Shown here piece by piece: positions 5,901-7,016 of a stretch of DNA of 7,016 nt. The translations under genes and the position numbers were made by a program. The DNA is from an uncultured Chthonomonas sp. GTDB lineage: Bacteria; Armatimonadota; Chthonomonadetes; Chthonomonadales; CAJBBX01. The DNA lies in the NCBI GenBank assembly GCA_903886985.1, contig CAISOI010000177.1, positions 1 to 7,016 of the forward strand, read 5' to 3'. Below the pieces are notes generated by a model, which was not told where the DNA came from, searched no databases, and was given only the letters and a program-made list of their open reading frames with translations. Position 1 is the first letter of the stretch. Every line of letters starts with the position of its first letter.

Positions 5901-7016
5901 ATGAATCCATGCCAAATTGAGGGCAGTATCAAGAGATATGATTGGGGCGGTCAGTCCTTCATTCCATCGTTACTGGGTATTACTCCGGATGGAGGCCCAT
6001 ATGCAGAATTGTGGTTCGGTGATCATCCCAGTGCGAACTGCAACTTAGTCGTTGGCGGAGTTGCTCGCCCTTTTCAAGAGGTACTTCAAGGCAACCCGGT
6101 AGAAATTCTCGGACTGGAAGTAGCAGAAAAATGTTCAAATCACCTACCGTTTCTGTTGAAAATACTGGATGCACAGAATGTTTTGTCCATCCAAGTCCAT
6201 CCCAATAGAGAACAGGCACGAGTCGGTTTCGAGCACGAGAATTCCTTAAAGATTCCTATCGACTCACCATTGCGTAGTTTTCACGATGCCGGCAGTAAAC
6301 CAGAAGTGCACTCCGCTCTTTCAGAAGTATGGATGCTGCATGGGTTCCGTCCTCAACCTGAGATCTATGCCGAGTTTCAACAAAATCCCGAATTGCAAAT
6401 CATATTTCCCGATTATAAGGTTGACAGATCTCCTCAAAGTGAGGACCGGTTTGCTCTAAACAATCTCCTAAGCAGACTGTTAAATCTGCCCCAATCCAAA
6501 TTTGACAGGGCAGCCCGAGCGCTATTGGACAGATTAAGGCAATTGCCAACTTTTTCCAAATCGGATCACTCATATTGGGTGTTGCGGGTTGCCGATGGAA
6601 AGGATTCTCCTCTAGATCGCGGACTGTTTGCAATCTACTTGCTCAATCTGATATTCATACAACCCGGAGGTTCCACCTATCAACCTGCAGGGACACTGCA
6701 TGCCTTTCTTGAAGGAACAACTGTGGAACTAATGGCTCGCTCTGACAATGTTATTCGAGGAGGTCTCACAACCAAACATGTGGACGTACCAGCTTTGCTG
6801 AACACAGTCACCTACAAGTCCATTAAACCGGTCATTAGCCTGGGAACTCTTTCATCGCCCGAAGAGAGAGTATACAAAACGCCGGCAGACGAGTTTGAGT
6901 TGAGCAAACTGACGTTACAAACTGGGAGTACCTACAAAAGGCACAATTTGCTGGGGCCTGAAATATTGCTTGTAACAGAAGGCTCACCAATAATGAATGT
7001 TAACGATACTTTGTAC
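5901..7016 (+). CDS. manA: Mannose-6-phosphate isomerase, type I (ManA), 3' end beyond window
   Basis: The frame is open from the ATG at 5901 to the window edge (372 codons, no stop). E. coli ManA is 391 residues, so probably only a short C-terminal piece is missing. It is a zinc-dependent cytoplasmic enzyme interconverting fructose-6-phosphate and mannose-6-phosphate. The N-terminus has IKRYDWGG (10-17) and YAELWFGDHPSA (34-45). Expected zinc ligands are Gln98 and His100 in SIQVHPN (96-102), Glu135 in SKPE (132-135), and His267 in PAGTLHAFLEG (262-272). The C-terminal signature ARSDNVIRGGLTTKH (279-293) contains the likely catalytic Arg286. One oddity is GSKPE where the family usually has NHKPE. 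The start codon directly follows the mutase stop codon, so the two genes are very likely co-transcribed and perhaps translationally coupled. Together they supply mannose-1-phosphate for GDP-mannose synthesis. Confidence 0.93.
   Translation, partial: MNPCQIEGSIKRYDWGGQSFIPSLLGITPDGGPYAELWFGDHPSANCNLVVGGVARPFQEVLQGNPVEILGLEVAEKCSNHLPFLLKILDAQNVLSIQVHPNREQARVGFEHENSLKIPIDSPLRSFHDAGSKPEVHSALSEVWMLHGFRPQPEIYAEFQQNPELQIIFPDYKVDRSPQSEDRFALNNLLSRLLNLPQSKFDRAARALLDRLRQLPTFSKSDHSYWVLRVADGKDSPLDRGLFAIYLLNLIFIQPGGSTYQPAGTLHAFLEGTTVELMARSDNVIRGGLTTKHVDVPALLNTVTYKSIKPVISLGTLSSPEERVYKTPADEFELSKLTLQTGSTYKRHNLLGPEILLVTEGSPIMNVNDTLY

Overview
This window holds four protein genes, all on the plus strand, in a chromosomal region with few unexplained gaps. 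By eye the GC content is a little under 50 percent, and codon use looks similar across the four genes. The sigma factor is clearly the bacterial housekeeping type. A free-living, saccharide-using, environmental bacterium fits best. A member of the Armatimonadota or a neighbouring phylum is my tentative guess, based on the sigma factor's acidic N-terminus and its pairing with a secreted GH127 enzyme. The window does not prove this.

Layout from left to right. A perfect-consensus sigma-70 promoter (19-47) is followed by a leader of about 350 bases with no convincing gene. Next comes the housekeeping sigma factor gene rpoD/sigA (406-1482), closed by a textbook intrinsic terminator (1493-1525). 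A secreted GH127-family glycoside hydrolase with an extra C-terminal beta-rich domain follows (1589-3937), closed by a second hairpin terminator (3966-4010). A gap of about 235 bases leads to a two-gene unit. This unit is a long phosphomannomutase-type phosphohexomutase (4173-5900) and a type I mannose-6-phosphate isomerase, manA. The manA start codon directly follows the mutase stop codon, and the gene runs off the right edge of the window (5901-7016, 372 codons seen).

How the genes work together. The mutase and isomerase would together link fructose-6-phosphate to mannose-1-phosphate through mannose-6-phosphate, the entry route to GDP-mannose and mannose-containing glycans. The terminators split the window into three transcription units: sigma factor, hydrolase and mannose-phosphate pair. 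The hydrolase probably acts outside the cytoplasm on arabinofuranose- or related plant-polysaccharide side chains, and nothing in the sequence ties it functionally to the mannose genes.

I did not find a new multi-gene system, mobile element, CRISPR array, tRNA or rRNA. The points most worth a second look are the exact-consensus promoter with its long leader, the short acidic N-terminus of the sigma factor, the unusual motifs and length of the mutase, its lack of a ribosome binding site, and the altered signature in the isomerase.
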